44,491 bases of DNA. It comes from Gloeobacterales cyanobacterium ES-bin-313. GTDB lineage: Bacteria; Cyanobacteriota; Cyanobacteriia; Gloeobacterales; Gloeobacteraceae. Below the pieces are notes generated by a model that did not search any database, was not told the origin of the DNA, and saw only the letters and a program-made list of their open reading frames with translations. Shown piece after piece: positions 1 through 8,567 of the stretch. Position numbers and translations under genes: made by a program. The stretch is from the NCBI GenBank assembly GCA_014379585.1, contig JACMLN010000043.1, forward strand, positions 1-44,491, in the 5' to 3' direction. The stretch's first letter is position 1, and each line of letters starts with the position of its first letter.

Positions 1-396
1 AGCACTCAGACAAAAAAAGAAGTCCCCAAAAACATTTTGACCCTCGGCGTGTCTGTGGAGCGCAGCGAACTACATCGGCGGATTGCCGAGCGCGTCCATA
101 AAATGATTCAGGCTGGCTGGGTCGAAGAAGTCCAAGTACTGCGCGAAAAATATGGCTCCGAACTGCCTCTATTGAAAACCCTTGGCTACAGCGAACTGTG
201 TGACTTTTTAGATGGCAAGCTTACCCGCGAAGCAGCGCTTGATCAAACGATTATTCATACCCGTCAATTTGCTAAGCGTCAAATGACATGGTTTAGAGCC
301 GAGCCGGGAATTCAATGGATCGACCCAAGTGAATCACCGATCAAACTTTGGGAAATGATGGATCAATTCCTTGAAAAAGTTTCGGCCAGCAGCTAA
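1..396 (+). CDS. miaA: tRNA dimethylallyltransferase, C-terminal part (5' truncated by window edge)
   Basis: The frame is open from base 1, so the gene begins before the window and only the last 131 codons are seen. MiaA transfers a dimethylallyl group to A37 of tRNAs that read UNN codons. The visible part has the family's C-terminal features: a helix ending RIAERVHKMIQAGWVEEV, then LLKTLGYSEL, and the QFAKRQMTWFR segment near the end that lies close to the tRNA. The stop at 394-396 overlaps the stop of the convergent AIM24-family gene by four bases. Identity rests on recognising these C-terminal motifs; the P-loop is outside the window. Confidence 0.93.
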   Translation, partial: STQTKKEVPKNILTLGVSVERSELHRRIAERVHKMIQAGWVEEVQVLREKYGSELPLLKTLGYSELCDFLDGKLTREAALDQTIIHTRQFAKRQMTWFRAEPGIQWIDPSESPIKLWEMMDQFLEKVSASS

Positions 397-1163
397 GTAC
401 TGCTGCTGGTCAATTCGGCTACGGGAGCATGATAGGTCATCGATTGGAGTCCGAGACGACCGGGACCAGTGAATCGATTGAGGGTGAAAGAAACACCGCC
501 GACAAGGGCACCGATTGCGCCAAAAAGTCCGCCACCGAGTCCGCCCGATTGCAGCGCCGTTACCGTATCCATTTTTACCGAAGAATCTTTCCAGATCCAA
601 GCACCGGGTTCAACGTCGAGCACTTCACCAGGAGCTAGTTTTTTCTCAAAGACATTGCCGTAGCCATGAATGAGCAACAGCCCGCCGTCCCGTGTCCCTT
701 TGAAGCGGTCGATAAATAGTCCACCGCTTTGGCTGAAAAAGATATTAGCTAAACCCTTTTGGAAGAAGAAATCGTACTCGATATTGCTGGTGGCAAGCAA
801 AAATTGGTGTTCCCGAACGTCTACCGATTGTCCTTGTTGAAGTTCGAGGGCAACGATCTGACCAGGGGCTTCTCGTGAGAACGCGACATTGCCAGGGCCA
901 TGGGCTTCGCTGACAAATACTTGTAGTCCAGCGAAGACGCGCTTGGCCGCGCCTTTGAGTCCTTTCATACCCAATCGCACCTCTGGGTGTTTCCAGAGCA
1001 AGATGTGATGCTCGAAGTAGATTGACTGCTTTTCCCCTAAATGAACATCGACGACTGGAACCAGCTCCCCTTCGATGCGCAAAGTCATATCACCAACGCT
1101 ATAGGCACCGTTGGAGCGGTTAGAGGCAAGTATGGGTTCTGAATCGAAGTCCGAGGCAACCAT
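393..1163 (-). CDS. AIM24 family protein
   Basis: A 256-residue protein of the AIM24 (DUF124/TIGR00266) beta-sandwich family, common in bacteria and also in yeast mitochondria; its biochemical role is not established. Family features seen include the segments EAPGQIVALELQQG, LATSNIEYDFFF and GLANIFFSQSGG in the middle, then a glycine-rich run SGGLGGGLFGAIGALVGG near residue 215. There is no signal peptide. A good ribosome site (AGGAGAG) precedes the ATG on the minus strand. It converges on miaA with a four-base overlap and is probably a single-gene unit. Confidence 0.88.
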   Translation of the reverse strand: MVASDFDSEPILASNRSNGAYSVGDMTLRIEGELVPVVDVHLGEKQSIYFEHHILLWKHPEVRLGMKGLKGAAKRVFAGLQVFVSEAHGPGNVAFSREAPGQIVALELQQGQSVDVREHQFLLATSNIEYDFFFQKGLANIFFSQSGGLFIDRFKGTRDGGLLLIHGYGNVFEKKLAPGEVLDVEPGAWIWKDSSVKMDTVTALQSGGLGGGLFGAIGALVGGVSFTLNRFTGPGRLGLQSMTYHAPVAELTSSST

Positions 1164-1311
1164 CGGTCAATCTCTCCTGAGGGGTTCCGACAACAGGATA
1201 CTGGAATCGCTCGGTGAAAAAGGGCTTTCTCATCTGGATAGTTTTAAAAAGCTACAAAAGTATTTATGGTGAATATTTGGACTGCTTCTGGGTCGAGTCG
1301 AACCGGGATCG

Positions 1312-1338
1312 TTTACAAATCGGCATCGCTGATATACT
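1312..1338 (+). promoter_or_regulatory. candidate promoter of psbI
   Basis: TTTACA (1312-1317) and TATACT (1333-1338) are separated by 15 bases. TG at 1330-1331 lies one base before the -10, giving an extended -10 form. It sits about 30 bases upstream of the psbI start. The short spacer makes the -35 uncertain. Confidence 0.45.
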
Positions 1339-1368
1339 AAGGTTTAAGAATTACTTCAGGTTTGTTTC

Positions 1369-1485
1369 ATGGAAATCTTGCGCTGGGTTGTCACAATTGT
1401 TGTTCTTTTCTTCATTGGCGTTTTTGCCTTCGGTTTTCTCTCTGGCGACCCAAGCCGCAATCCTGGCCGTGGTGGTGAAGGCTAA
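1369..1485 (+). CDS. psbI: photosystem II reaction centre protein I (PsbI)
   Basis: A 38-residue single-span thylakoid membrane protein that contributes to assembly and stability of photosystem II near D1 and CP43. The sequence starts [15 protein letters not shown] and ends with the hallmark [12 protein letters not shown] followed by a glycine-rich tail. Typical PsbI starts MxTLK and ends FLSxDPxRNPxR at 35-40 residues, so length, hydrophobic span (about 5-24) and C-terminal motif all agree. CAGG eight bases upstream may be the ribosome site, and a TATACT promoter lies about 30 bases upstream. It is a stand-alone gene. The tail GRGGEG replaces the usual charged KRKDLE-type end. Its shortness makes it easy to miss. 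Confidence 0.9.
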   Translation: MEILRWVVTIVVLFFIGVFAFGFLSGDPSRNPGRGGEG

Positions 1486-1511
1486 GGAAATTGCGTATTG
1501 CATCTGACGGG

Positions 1512-1598
1512 GTGCCTGTGTGTTTTTGGGTAATCTTCAACAGAATCATCCGCGAAATTATTCGCGCCTGGGTTGAGATGATCGTCGGCCCTTCTTAA
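1512..1598 (+). CDS. possible very small protein downstream of psbI
   Basis: A GTG-started frame of 28 residues after psbI contains an amphipathic stretch, RIIREIIRAWVEMI. It ends five bases before the stop of the convergent VOC gene. A 6-bp perfect hairpin (CGCGAA, loop ATTA, TTCGCG; 1551-1566) lies inside it, so the segment could equally be the psbI terminator region. No clear ribosome site is present. I recognise no family. Confidence 0.2.
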   Translation: MPVCFWVIFNRIIREIIRAWVEMIVGPS

Positions 1599-1603
1599 TC
1601 CAC

Positions 1604-1972
1604 CTAATGAGCTGCAACAGCGCCAACAGGAGCGGGTTGCAGGAGGCTGACTAAATGGCCATCAGGAGTTCGCACTGCAGCGACTTTTCCAAAGGCAGGT
1701 TCGCGAATGCGGCCTTCGAGTTTGCCACCTTGGGCTTCGAGGGTCTCAAGGGTCGCCTGAATATCTTCGACGTGAAAACTGAGGATGGGCGAGGAGCCAG
1801 CGCCATTGGTTTCACCAGCAGCATGAAGGGCAATGGTCGTGCCGTCGGCATCGATTTCAGCCCAGCCAGGACTTGCCATTCTGACTTTGAGACCGAGACC
1901 TTCGCTGTAAAATTTCACCGATGCCATTACGTCGGGCACCATCAGCATGATGTGTTTGAATTGCGCGGCCAT
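1604..1972 (-). CDS. VOC superfamily (glyoxalase/dioxygenase-like) protein
   Basis: A 122-residue single-domain protein of the vicinal oxygen chelate fold. It opens FKHIMLMVPDVMASVKFYSE, the usual first beta-alpha unit, followed by GLGLKV, and ends with AAVRTPDGHLVSLLQP, the usual last metal-site strand. Such proteins bind divalent metal and act as glyoxalases, dioxygenases, isomerases or resistance proteins; the substrate cannot be deduced here. I chose the ATG at 1972 because AGAGGA stands just upstream; the longer frame to 2014 adds residues unlike the family. Confidence 0.85.
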   Translation of the reverse strand: MAAQFKHIMLMVPDVMASVKFYSEGLGLKVRMASPGWAEIDADGTTIALHAAGETNGAGSSPILSFHVEDIQATLETLEAQGGKLEGRIREPAFGKVAAVRTPDGHLVSLLQPAPVGAVAAH

Positions 1973-2091
1973 AGATTTCCTCTGGGTTCTGCTCCCAGGA
2001 TAACGGGAAGACATCGGTGTGAGCCAGGGTTGCCATGGAAATCAATTGCATGTAGCATAAGATTACAAAAAACTACATAGTATCGAGTAAG

Positions 2092-2910
2092 ATGAGCGAG
2101 CATCGGCTAGATCGCATTACGATTGAGCGCCCTCGAAGGGGTGGCCACGGAAAACCCAAGCGTCTGCGGCGGCTTGCTCAGGACAATACACGCTTCGTGG
2201 AACCTTTGGACGGAGCAGATCTTGGCGATCTTGAGACCTACGAATTGGATGTTTTGGACAATTTGCCCCGTCAGATCAGTGGGCGCAAAGAAGCCCAACA
2301 CGCTGGCAATCATAAATATCTTACCGACAATCTAAAACCCCTCGAACGTTACTTGCACAAACAGGTAGGCCGTCCTTGGGATAAAGTCTATAGCGAATTG
2401 TGCAAGCGTCTTGATCGCAGTACAGTTTCTGGAATGCACGTCTTTTCCCATATTCATCAATTTGTCAAAGGGTTCATCGAGCCAGGAAAGGATAACTACT
2501 ATTACGATCAAATAATCTTTGAACAGATTGGCAAGCGCATGGTGCCACATTTGTCTGGGGGTGGTTGGCAAAGCAAACGCCCGCTCTACAATGCTCTATT
2601 TATTCATCCTTCGACTGGGATGCTCACTCTTGCCAAACCGAAAGTAGCTGTGAAGCCTCTTATCGAGCAAGTCGTGCTCAATGGCTGTGACTATCGAAAA
2701 ATCGATGGAAATTGGTTCGATGTTTGCTTTCAGAAGCTCCCGGCAGTCTCTGTGGATGGAAGCAAAGTTAGGGTTTTCGATGTCCTTGCTGGTCGTCAAA
2801 TGACCATTGCCGAAGCGCATAACCTCTATGGAAAGCGGGTTTATGCAGAAAGCAAGCGGCAGTGCAACAAGTATGAGATTCGCGCCATTTTGAAGGCTCT
2901 GGCAGTATAA
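2092..2910 (+). CDS. conserved hypothetical protein
   Basis: A 272-residue soluble protein with a very basic N-terminus (RPRRGGHGKPKRLRR, residues 13-27). The middle holds GRPWDKVYSELCKRLDRST, a segment I associate with uncharacterised proteins of scattered occurrence in bacteria. After it come aromatic and histidine-rich stretches (HVFSHIHQFV) and a basic C-terminus. No signal peptide, membrane span or known catalytic motif is seen. The basic ends would suit nucleic acid binding, which is inference only. It stands alone between the VOC gene and the S9 peptidase. Confidence 0.75.
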   Translation: MSEHRLDRITIERPRRGGHGKPKRLRRLAQDNTRFVEPLDGADLGDLETYELDVLDNLPRQISGRKEAQHAGNHKYLTDNLKPLERYLHKQVGRPWDKVYSELCKRLDRSTVSGMHVFSHIHQFVKGFIEPGKDNYYYDQIIFEQIGKRMVPHLSGGGWQSKRPLYNALFIHPSTGMLTLAKPKVAVKPLIEQVVLNGCDYRKIDGNWFDVCFQKLPAVSVDGSKVRVFDVLAGRQMTIAEAHNLYGKRVYAESKRQCNKYEIRAILKALAV

Positions 2911-2964
2911 GCCGAAAACCTGAGCTATGCTACCGAAGAGATTTCGAGAAAGACTTCCACTTTC

Positions 2965-5334
2965 TTGGACTTATTTTCGCTGTGGTCATTGTTTGTGAAT
3001 TCAGAAAACCTTAGCTATCAGATGCCTCCAAAGGCAATTGCGGACTTGATCGATACACCGTCTACACCAACCGTCAGTCTCTCGCCGGATCGAACCTGGA
3101 TACTTCTGTTAGAGCGGCCTAGTCTGCCACCGCTTGCTGAAATTGCCCAGCCAGAATTGCGCCTTGCCGGACTGCGGATCAACCCCCGCACCAATGGTCG
3201 AGCTCGGACAAGCTACTTTACAAAACTCACTCTCCAACACATCGGCGATCTGAGCCAAAGAGAAATTTCAGGGCTACCAACGGATGTGCGGATTAACTAT
3301 GTCAGTTGGTCTCCAGACAGTCAGTACTTGGCCTTCACGACAACTGATGAAACAGGGATCGGTCTTTGGATCGCGCTGATAGCTACAGGTGAAGCCCGCT
3401 GTTTGAACAACGAGATGAAGCTCAATGCCATTCTTGGCAACCCCTGTGAGTGGTTCAGCGATAGTCGCCGCCTTCTCTGTTTGGCGGTTCCAAAAGAGCG
3501 AGGAATGCCACCGACTGCGCCACTTGTGCCCCTTGGTCCCACCATTCTGGAGAATTTGGGGAAAACGACTCCAGCCCGTACTTATCAAGATCTGCTCAAA
3601 AATCCCTACGACGAGAAACTGTTGAGTCATTATCTGATGGCTGAAATTGTCGTTCTTGATCTTGGCGGCAAGCAGACGAATCTGGGCCACGCTGGCATTC
3701 TCTCCCGCGTCGAAGCCTCCCCCAACGGTCAATTTATCTTTGTCGAAACGATTCATCAACCGTTTTCTTATTTGGTTCCCCTAGACCGCTTCCCGCGCAG
3801 AATTGAGATTTTGGATCTCCAGGGCAACGTCGTCCAGCAGATTGCCGATTTGCCTCTAGCCGACTCGATTCCTGTGGCCTTCGATGCTGTCCGCACAGGC
3901 CCAAGAGGTTTCGGCTGGCGTTCAGATACAGACGCAACTTTGGTGTGGGCCGAAGCCCAAGATGGTGGCGATCCTAGAGTCGAAGCGCAAATCCGCGATG
4001 TTCTTTATACCCTTGCGGCTCCCTTCGACGGGGAGCCGCAAAAATTGGTTGCTCTCGCTTTGCGTTCGCGGGGGATTCTCTGGGGCAACGATACTCTCGC
4101 TTTGGTGACAGAAGCGCGTTGGAAAGATCGCTTAGAAAGGCTCTGGTCGATCGATCCGAGTGCGCCAGAAAAACCACCTTTCTTATTATTTGAAGGTTCC
4201 TCCGAGGACCGCTACAACGACCCTGGTTCGCCGCTGATGCACATCACTCCAAGCGGAACCTACGTCCTCTTCACCACAGAGCAAGGGCGCAAACTCTATC
4301 TGCGGGGCGAAGGTGCTTCTCCCGAAGGAGATCGGCCTTTTCTCGACGAACTTGACCTGACAACCGGAAAAACCAACCGACTTTGGCGTTCAGAAGCCCC
4401 CTACTACGAAATCCCCATCGACGTTCTTCGCTCTGGTCTGCTGCTCACGCGTCGGGAAACCCAGACTGAGCCACCTAACTACGTGCTGCGCGACCTCGAA
4501 AAGCACACAGTTGCGCCATTAACTGCTTTTACCAACCCTTACATCGCTTTAGTTGGCGTACAAAAAGAACAAATTCGCTACATGCGGAGTGATGGTATCG
4601 AGTTGACTGCTACACTCTATTTGCCTGCCGATTACAACCTTGAACAGGGGTCATTGCCGCTATTGATGTGGGCTTACCCGACTGAATTTACACAGGCGGA
4701 TGCTGCTGCCCAAGTCAGCGATTCTCCTTTCCGATTTGTGCGGGTCAGTTGGGGATCACCGTTGTTGATGCTCGCCCACGGTTATGCAGTGCTCGATAAT
4801 CCAACCATGCCTATCGTCGGAGAAGAACCCAACGATAGCTACATTGAACAACTAGTTGCTAGTGCCCAAGCTGCTGTTGAAGAAGTCGTCAGACGTGGTG
4901 TGGCGGATGCTGATCGTATCGGTATCGGCGGGCATTCCTATGGCGCATTCATGACTGCAAACTTACTCGCCCACTCCCATCTGTTTCGAGCTGGCATTGC
5001 CCGCAGTGGTGCCTACAACCGCACACTCACCCCCTTCGGTTTTCAAGCGGAAGAACGGACGCTTTGGGAAGCACCGCAGACCTACATGGACATGTCTCCA
5101 TTTATGTTTGCCCATCGAATCAAACAACCTTTATTGCTTATTCATGGTGAAGCAGACAATAACTCCGGCACATTTCCGATGCAGAGCGAACGTTTTTATA
5201 GTTCCCTCAAAGGAAACGGAGGGACAGTACGCCTTGTCCTACTGCCTCATGAATCCCATGGTTATCAGGCGCGAGAATCAGTGATGCATATGCTTTGGGA
5301 GATGGCGACCTGGCTCGATACCTACCTGCGATAG
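2965..5334 (+). CDS. S9-family serine peptidase (prolyl oligopeptidase / glutamyl endopeptidase type)
   Basis: A 789-residue protein with an N-terminal beta-propeller-like region (about 50-540) and a C-terminal alpha/beta-hydrolase peptidase domain. The nucleophile elbow GGHSYGAFM places the catalytic serine at residue 658. The acid is Asp731 in HGEADNN and the base is His765 in HESHGY. The opening PELRLAGLRINP segment is as in the S9C-like glutamyl endopeptidases of cyanobacteria and chloroplasts, which clip peptides after glutamate; this specificity is inferred. There is no signal peptide, so a cytoplasmic location is likely. The start is uncertain: TTG at 2965, GTG at 2995 and ATG at 3022 are all in frame with no strong ribosome site. 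GTG 2995 gives a leader most like relatives. Confidence 0.88.
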   Translation: MDLFSLWSLFVNSENLSYQMPPKAIADLIDTPSTPTVSLSPDRTWILLLERPSLPPLAEIAQPELRLAGLRINPRTNGRARTSYFTKLTLQHIGDLSQREISGLPTDVRINYVSWSPDSQYLAFTTTDETGIGLWIALIATGEARCLNNEMKLNAILGNPCEWFSDSRRLLCLAVPKERGMPPTAPLVPLGPTILENLGKTTPARTYQDLLKNPYDEKLLSHYLMAEIVVLDLGGKQTNLGHAGILSRVEASPNGQFIFVETIHQPFSYLVPLDRFPRRIEILDLQGNVVQQIADLPLADSIPVAFDAVRTGPRGFGWRSDTDATLVWAEAQDGGDPRVEAQIRDVLYTLAAPFDGEPQKLVALALRSRGILWGNDTLALVTEARWKDRLERLWSIDPSAPEKPPFLLFEGSSEDRYNDPGSPLMHITPSGTYVLFTTEQGRKLYLRGEGASPEGDRPFLDELDLTTGKTNRLWRSEAPYYEIPIDVLRSGLLLTRRETQTEPPNYVLRDLEKHTVAPLTAFTNPYIALVGVQKEQIRYMRSDGIELTATLYLPADYNLEQGSLPLLMWAYPTEFTQADAAAQVSDSPFRFVRVSWGSPLLMLAHGYAVLDNPTMPIVGEEPNDSYIEQLVASAQAAVEEVVRRGVADADRIGIGGHSYGAFMTANLLAHSHLFRAGIARSGAYNRTLTPFGFQAEERTLWEAPQTYMDMSPFMFAHRIKQPLLLIHGEADNNSGTFPMQSERFYSSLKGNGGTVRLVLLPHESHGYQARESVMHMLWEMATWLDTYLR

Positions 5335-5420
5335 CTGATGGAAATTGCGCATCGCCAGTTACCTCAATAAGCAAGCTGTTGTACTTTGAAATTGTACCTA
5401 TTGCGCCCTGAAAGAACAGT

Positions 5421-5954
5421 ATGTATCGCTGCGAGTATTGCCTCCAAGATTTTTTGATCAAGCTCGATCCTTGTCCGGGCTGTATTGATCGTTCTACCGA
5501 GAAAAAACGTGCCAAACGCGCCAAAGATCGCCGACTTAGTTATGACCCTGTGGGGCAAGTCGAAGATTGGGAATTTTGGAATGTACTGAAGCTCTATGGG
5601 TGCTGTCCTTGCTGTGGAAAAGCTTGGGCTTCGACGGCGATGGTGGCACGGGATCATATCGTTCCGCTTAGTCGTGGTGGCCCCAACGAAATGCGCAATA
5701 TCCAACCACTCTGTCAACCCTGTAATCTTTGGAAAAGTGACCATATTATTCACTTTGACCGCTACTTTCCGGGGCGTTGTGCTCCGCTGCCCGAAGATTT
5801 GGTGGTTCATTTGCCAGAAGTACTTCAGAGTCAAGACGTACAACTCTCTTTAATGCCTGTTGAACCTGTAGATCCAAGTCTGCGTTTTCCGGGGGCGAGT
5901 CCGAGGCAACTCGAAGCAATTACTTTGGATCTGACCCGCGAAGCAGCGCAATGA
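5421..5954 (+). CDS. HNH endonuclease
   Basis: A 177-residue protein with two zinc-type cysteine pairs near the N-terminus (Cys4/Cys7 and Cys18/Cys21). An HNH domain follows: Cys62-x2-Cys65, the catalytic-site segment ARDHIVPLSRGGPNEMRNIQ (His79, Asn93), then Cys98-x2-Cys101 and His108. HNH proteins cut DNA or RNA with one metal ion. Stand-alone forms of this size are common in cyanobacteria and mostly uncharacterised; roles range from phage defence to repair. The C-terminal 60 residues look disordered. It lies between the peptidase and ycf39 with no partner methylase, so a restriction role is not supported. Confidence 0.85.
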   Translation: MYRCEYCLQDFLIKLDPCPGCIDRSTEKKRAKRAKDRRLSYDPVGQVEDWEFWNVLKLYGCCPCCGKAWASTAMVARDHIVPLSRGGPNEMRNIQPLCQPCNLWKSDHIIHFDRYFPGRCAPLPEDLVVHLPEVLQSQDVQLSLMPVEPVDPSLRFPGASPRQLEAITLDLTREAAQ

Positions 5955-6012
5955 TCTCCGAAACCTTAAGAGCCTGTAAAATTTTGTTAATAGGCGCAGA
6001 TGTAGGAAGGTC

Positions 6013-6981
6013 ATGAAAATTTTGGTGGTAGGCGCGACGGGCAACTTGGGTCGTCAGATCGTGCGTAAGGCGCTCGACGAAGGGCATACGGTACGCTGCA
6101 TGGTGCGCAACCGTGAAAAAGCGCAGTACCTCGAACAGTGGGGAGCGCAGTTGTTCGCTGGAGATCTGCGCGAAGTGGATAGTTTTCCGCCGATGTTGAA
6201 TGACATCGAAGTGGTTGTTTTGGCTGCTAGTGCCCTCGCCAACCGGAATACGAAGGACAAAACAAATAGTATTGCCAACGTGGACGATGCGGGAACCCGG
6301 CTGTTTATCGATGCGATCAAAGCAGCGGGCAATCTGCATGTGATTTACGCCAGTATGCTGAACAGCGACCAGTTTCCCAAGGACAAGATGATGGGGATCA
6401 AGTGCGGCATCGAAAACTACCTCAAAGCTTCGGGTCTGCCCTACACGATCCTGCGTCTGGCTGGATTCTTGCAGGGGGTCATTTCTGAATTTGCCCTGCC
6501 CATTCTTGAAAAAAAGCCGATCCGTGTCGCTCGCACCCCTTCGCCGATTGCCTATATTAGTACCCTCGATGCCGCCCGCTACTTTGTCGCCGCCGCGACG
6601 AGGCCGCAAGCGCTTAATCGCACCATTGGCATCAGTGGCCCAGCTGCATGGTCGCCCCAAGAAGTGATTTCGCTCTGCGATGAATTGGCCAAGGTCAATC
6701 AGGTGCCGAAAGTGAGCATCCTCACGGAAGGACAGAAAAAGTTCAACGAGCTATTAGCTAAGATGCTCGATCCAAACTTGATCGATTTACTGCGATTCAG
6801 CGAAGTCTTTGCCACGGGGATTCCCTACGAAGCGAACATGGAAGAAGCAGAGGCACTTCTGGGCATTCCCACAGACAGCCTCGAAGGGCTTGATCCGTTT
6901 ATGCGTGAGTACTTTGTAGTCATGAAACGTAGTCTGCGCAAGAAGAATTACCAAGAACCCAAGGTTCGTTCCTCCTTCTAG
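6013..6981 (+). CDS. ycf39: Ycf39-like NAD(P)-binding protein, photosystem II assembly factor
   Basis: A 322-residue atypical short-chain dehydrogenase of the NmrA-like group. The N-terminal Rossmann motif GATGNLGRQIVRKALDEGH is followed by VRCMVRN. Length and layout match cyanobacterial Ycf39 (HCF244 in plants), which works with chlorophyll synthase and HliD in delivering chlorophyll to newly made D1. The catalytic tyrosine-lysine pair of classical dehydrogenases is not evident, as in the family. AGGAAGG directly precedes the ATG. A paralogous NmrA protein is the main alternative. It is followed by panC-cmk after 37 bases and may share a transcript. Confidence 0.85.
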   Translation: MKILVVGATGNLGRQIVRKALDEGHTVRCMVRNREKAQYLEQWGAQLFAGDLREVDSFPPMLNDIEVVVLAASALANRNTKDKTNSIANVDDAGTRLFIDAIKAAGNLHVIYASMLNSDQFPKDKMMGIKCGIENYLKASGLPYTILRLAGFLQGVISEFALPILEKKPIRVARTPSPIAYISTLDAARYFVAAATRPQALNRTIGISGPAAWSPQEVISLCDELAKVNQVPKVSILTEGQKKFNELLAKMLDPNLIDLLRFSEVFATGIPYEANMEEAEALLGIPTDSLEGLDPFMREYFVVMKRSLRKKNYQEPKVRSSF

Positions 6982-7018
6982 CCTCCTAAGATGGTTTCGG
7001 ACATCAAGGAGAAATCGG

Positions 7019-8536
7019 GTGCAGATTGCCCAAACAATCGCTGAACTGCAGACATTTCAGGCGAACAGTGAAATCGGTCTTGTGATGACCATGGGGGCAC
7101 TTCATGCTGGGCACCGCAGCCTGATCGCCCGTGCTCGCCGAAGCCATCCTTTTGTGGTCGTCAGTATTTTTGTCAATCCCAAACAGTTCGCTCCTCACGA
7201 GGATTTGAGCCGCTACCCGCGTCCTCTAGAACGAGACTTAGCCCTGTGTGAACAAGAAGGGGTGGACTTAGTCTTTGTGCCAACAGTTGCCGAACTGTAT
7301 CCTCCCGACTTTGGCACTGTTGTGGTTCCGCCACCCGCTCTCACGGAAACTCTCTGTGGTCTCTCGCGGCCAGGACACTTCACTGGAGTAGCAACTGTTG
7401 TTACCAAAGTGATCGGTCTGGTGCGTCCCGAACGGGCTTACTTCGGCCAAAAAGATGCCCAGCAAGTCGCTGTGCTTCGGCGCGTTATCACAGATCTTTC
7501 GCTTCGTTGTCAACTGGTTATTTGCCCAATCGTTCGTGACCAGGATGGGCTTGCCCTTAGTTCTCGCAATGTTTATCTTTCTGAGCAAGAGCGCAAAAAT
7601 GCTCTTCAGCTTCCTTGTGCACTTGAAGAAGCCCAAACGCTTTTTCGCAAAGGGATTACAGACGCAGGAACACTTTTAAGCGCGGCAAGCAGTTGTTTAT
7701 CGGATGTCGAGCCTGAATATCTTGCCCTGGTAGATCCCGACACGCTCCAACCCCTGAAAAAAATTACCCAGGCAGGATTACTCGCTGTGGTTGCCCGTGT
7801 GGGGACGACCCGCTTAATCGATAATCTAGTTCTCGGTCAAACCCAGACGCATCCCCCAGTGATCGCCATCGATGGCCCTGCTGGAGCCGGAAAATCCACG
7901 GTTGCCCGCAAACTGGCGCGGCATCTTAGTTTCCTCTACCTCGACACAGGAGCGATGTACCGAGCAGTGACCTGGAAAGCCCTGCAACTTGGTATCGATC
8001 TCACAGATGGTGAAGCCTTGAGTGCTTTGACCCGCAACTTGCAGATTAGGCTGGCTCCTGGCTATCAAAAAGCGTTTGCAACCCGTGTCTGGGTTGATGG
8101 CGAGGAGATCACCCGTGCAGTGCGAGAGCGCTCCGTCTCAGCAAGTGTCAGCGCTGTTTCTGCCCACTTGGGGGTGCGCACAGAGCTGGTTTCTCAGCAA
8201 CGCGCGCTCGGTTGCGAGGGTGGAGTGATTATGGATGGGCGCGATATTGGCACCCATGTTTTTCCCGATGCCGCCTTGAAAATCTATTTGACGGCCTCTG
8301 TGCAGATTCGGGCCGAGCGCAGACTAGAGGATCTCAAAGCTCAGAATTTGCCATTGCCTGAGATGGCTGAACTGGAAGCGGACATTCAAGAGCGAGATTG
8401 GAAAGATTCCACCCGCGAACATGCACCCCTACGCAAGGCCAGCGATGCCATCGAAGTGATTACAGATGGCCGGAGTATCGAAGAAACCCTTAAAGTGCTG
8501 ATCGATCTCTACCACGAAAAAGTCCGTAACGCCTAA
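7019..8536 (+). CDS. panC/cmk: bifunctional pantothenate synthetase / cytidylate kinase
   Basis: A 505-residue fusion found characteristically in cyanobacteria. Residues 1-275 are PanC, which joins pantoate and beta-alanine with ATP: MTMGALHAGHRSLI carries the HxGH-type signature, and SIFVNPKQF and ALSSRNVYL are conserved substrate-site segments. From about residue 280 comes cytidylate kinase, which phosphorylates CMP and dCMP: the P-loop is IDGPAGAGKST, then YLDTGAMYRA and MDGRDIGTHVFP. It starts at GTG with AAGGAG seven bases upstream. The two activities are not in one pathway; fusion is thought to reflect co-expression. Confidence 0.96.
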   Translation: MQIAQTIAELQTFQANSEIGLVMTMGALHAGHRSLIARARRSHPFVVVSIFVNPKQFAPHEDLSRYPRPLERDLALCEQEGVDLVFVPTVAELYPPDFGTVVVPPPALTETLCGLSRPGHFTGVATVVTKVIGLVRPERAYFGQKDAQQVAVLRRVITDLSLRCQLVICPIVRDQDGLALSSRNVYLSEQERKNALQLPCALEEAQTLFRKGITDAGTLLSAASSCLSDVEPEYLALVDPDTLQPLKKITQAGLLAVVARVGTTRLIDNLVLGQTQTHPPVIAIDGPAGAGKSTVARKLARHLSFLYLDTGAMYRAVTWKALQLGIDLTDGEALSALTRNLQIRLAPGYQKAFATRVWVDGEEITRAVRERSVSASVSAVSAHLGVRTELVSQQRALGCEGGVIMDGRDIGTHVFPDAALKIYLTASVQIRAERRLEDLKAQNLPLPEMAELEADIQERDWKDSTREHAPLRKASDAIEVITDGRSIEETLKVLIDLYHEKVRNA

Positions 8537-8567
8537 GCTAGTTGGTACCGTTTCACCGATCCCGCCT

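Noticed and set aside
1214-1507. 97-residue plus-strand frame upstream of and across psbI
   Set aside because: It is a different frame over psbI and its promoter, with no family features; psbI explains the conserved sequence.
5378-5397. TTGTAC direct repeats before the HNH gene as an NtcA site
   Set aside because: The spacing between GTA and TAC is 11 bases, not the 8 required.
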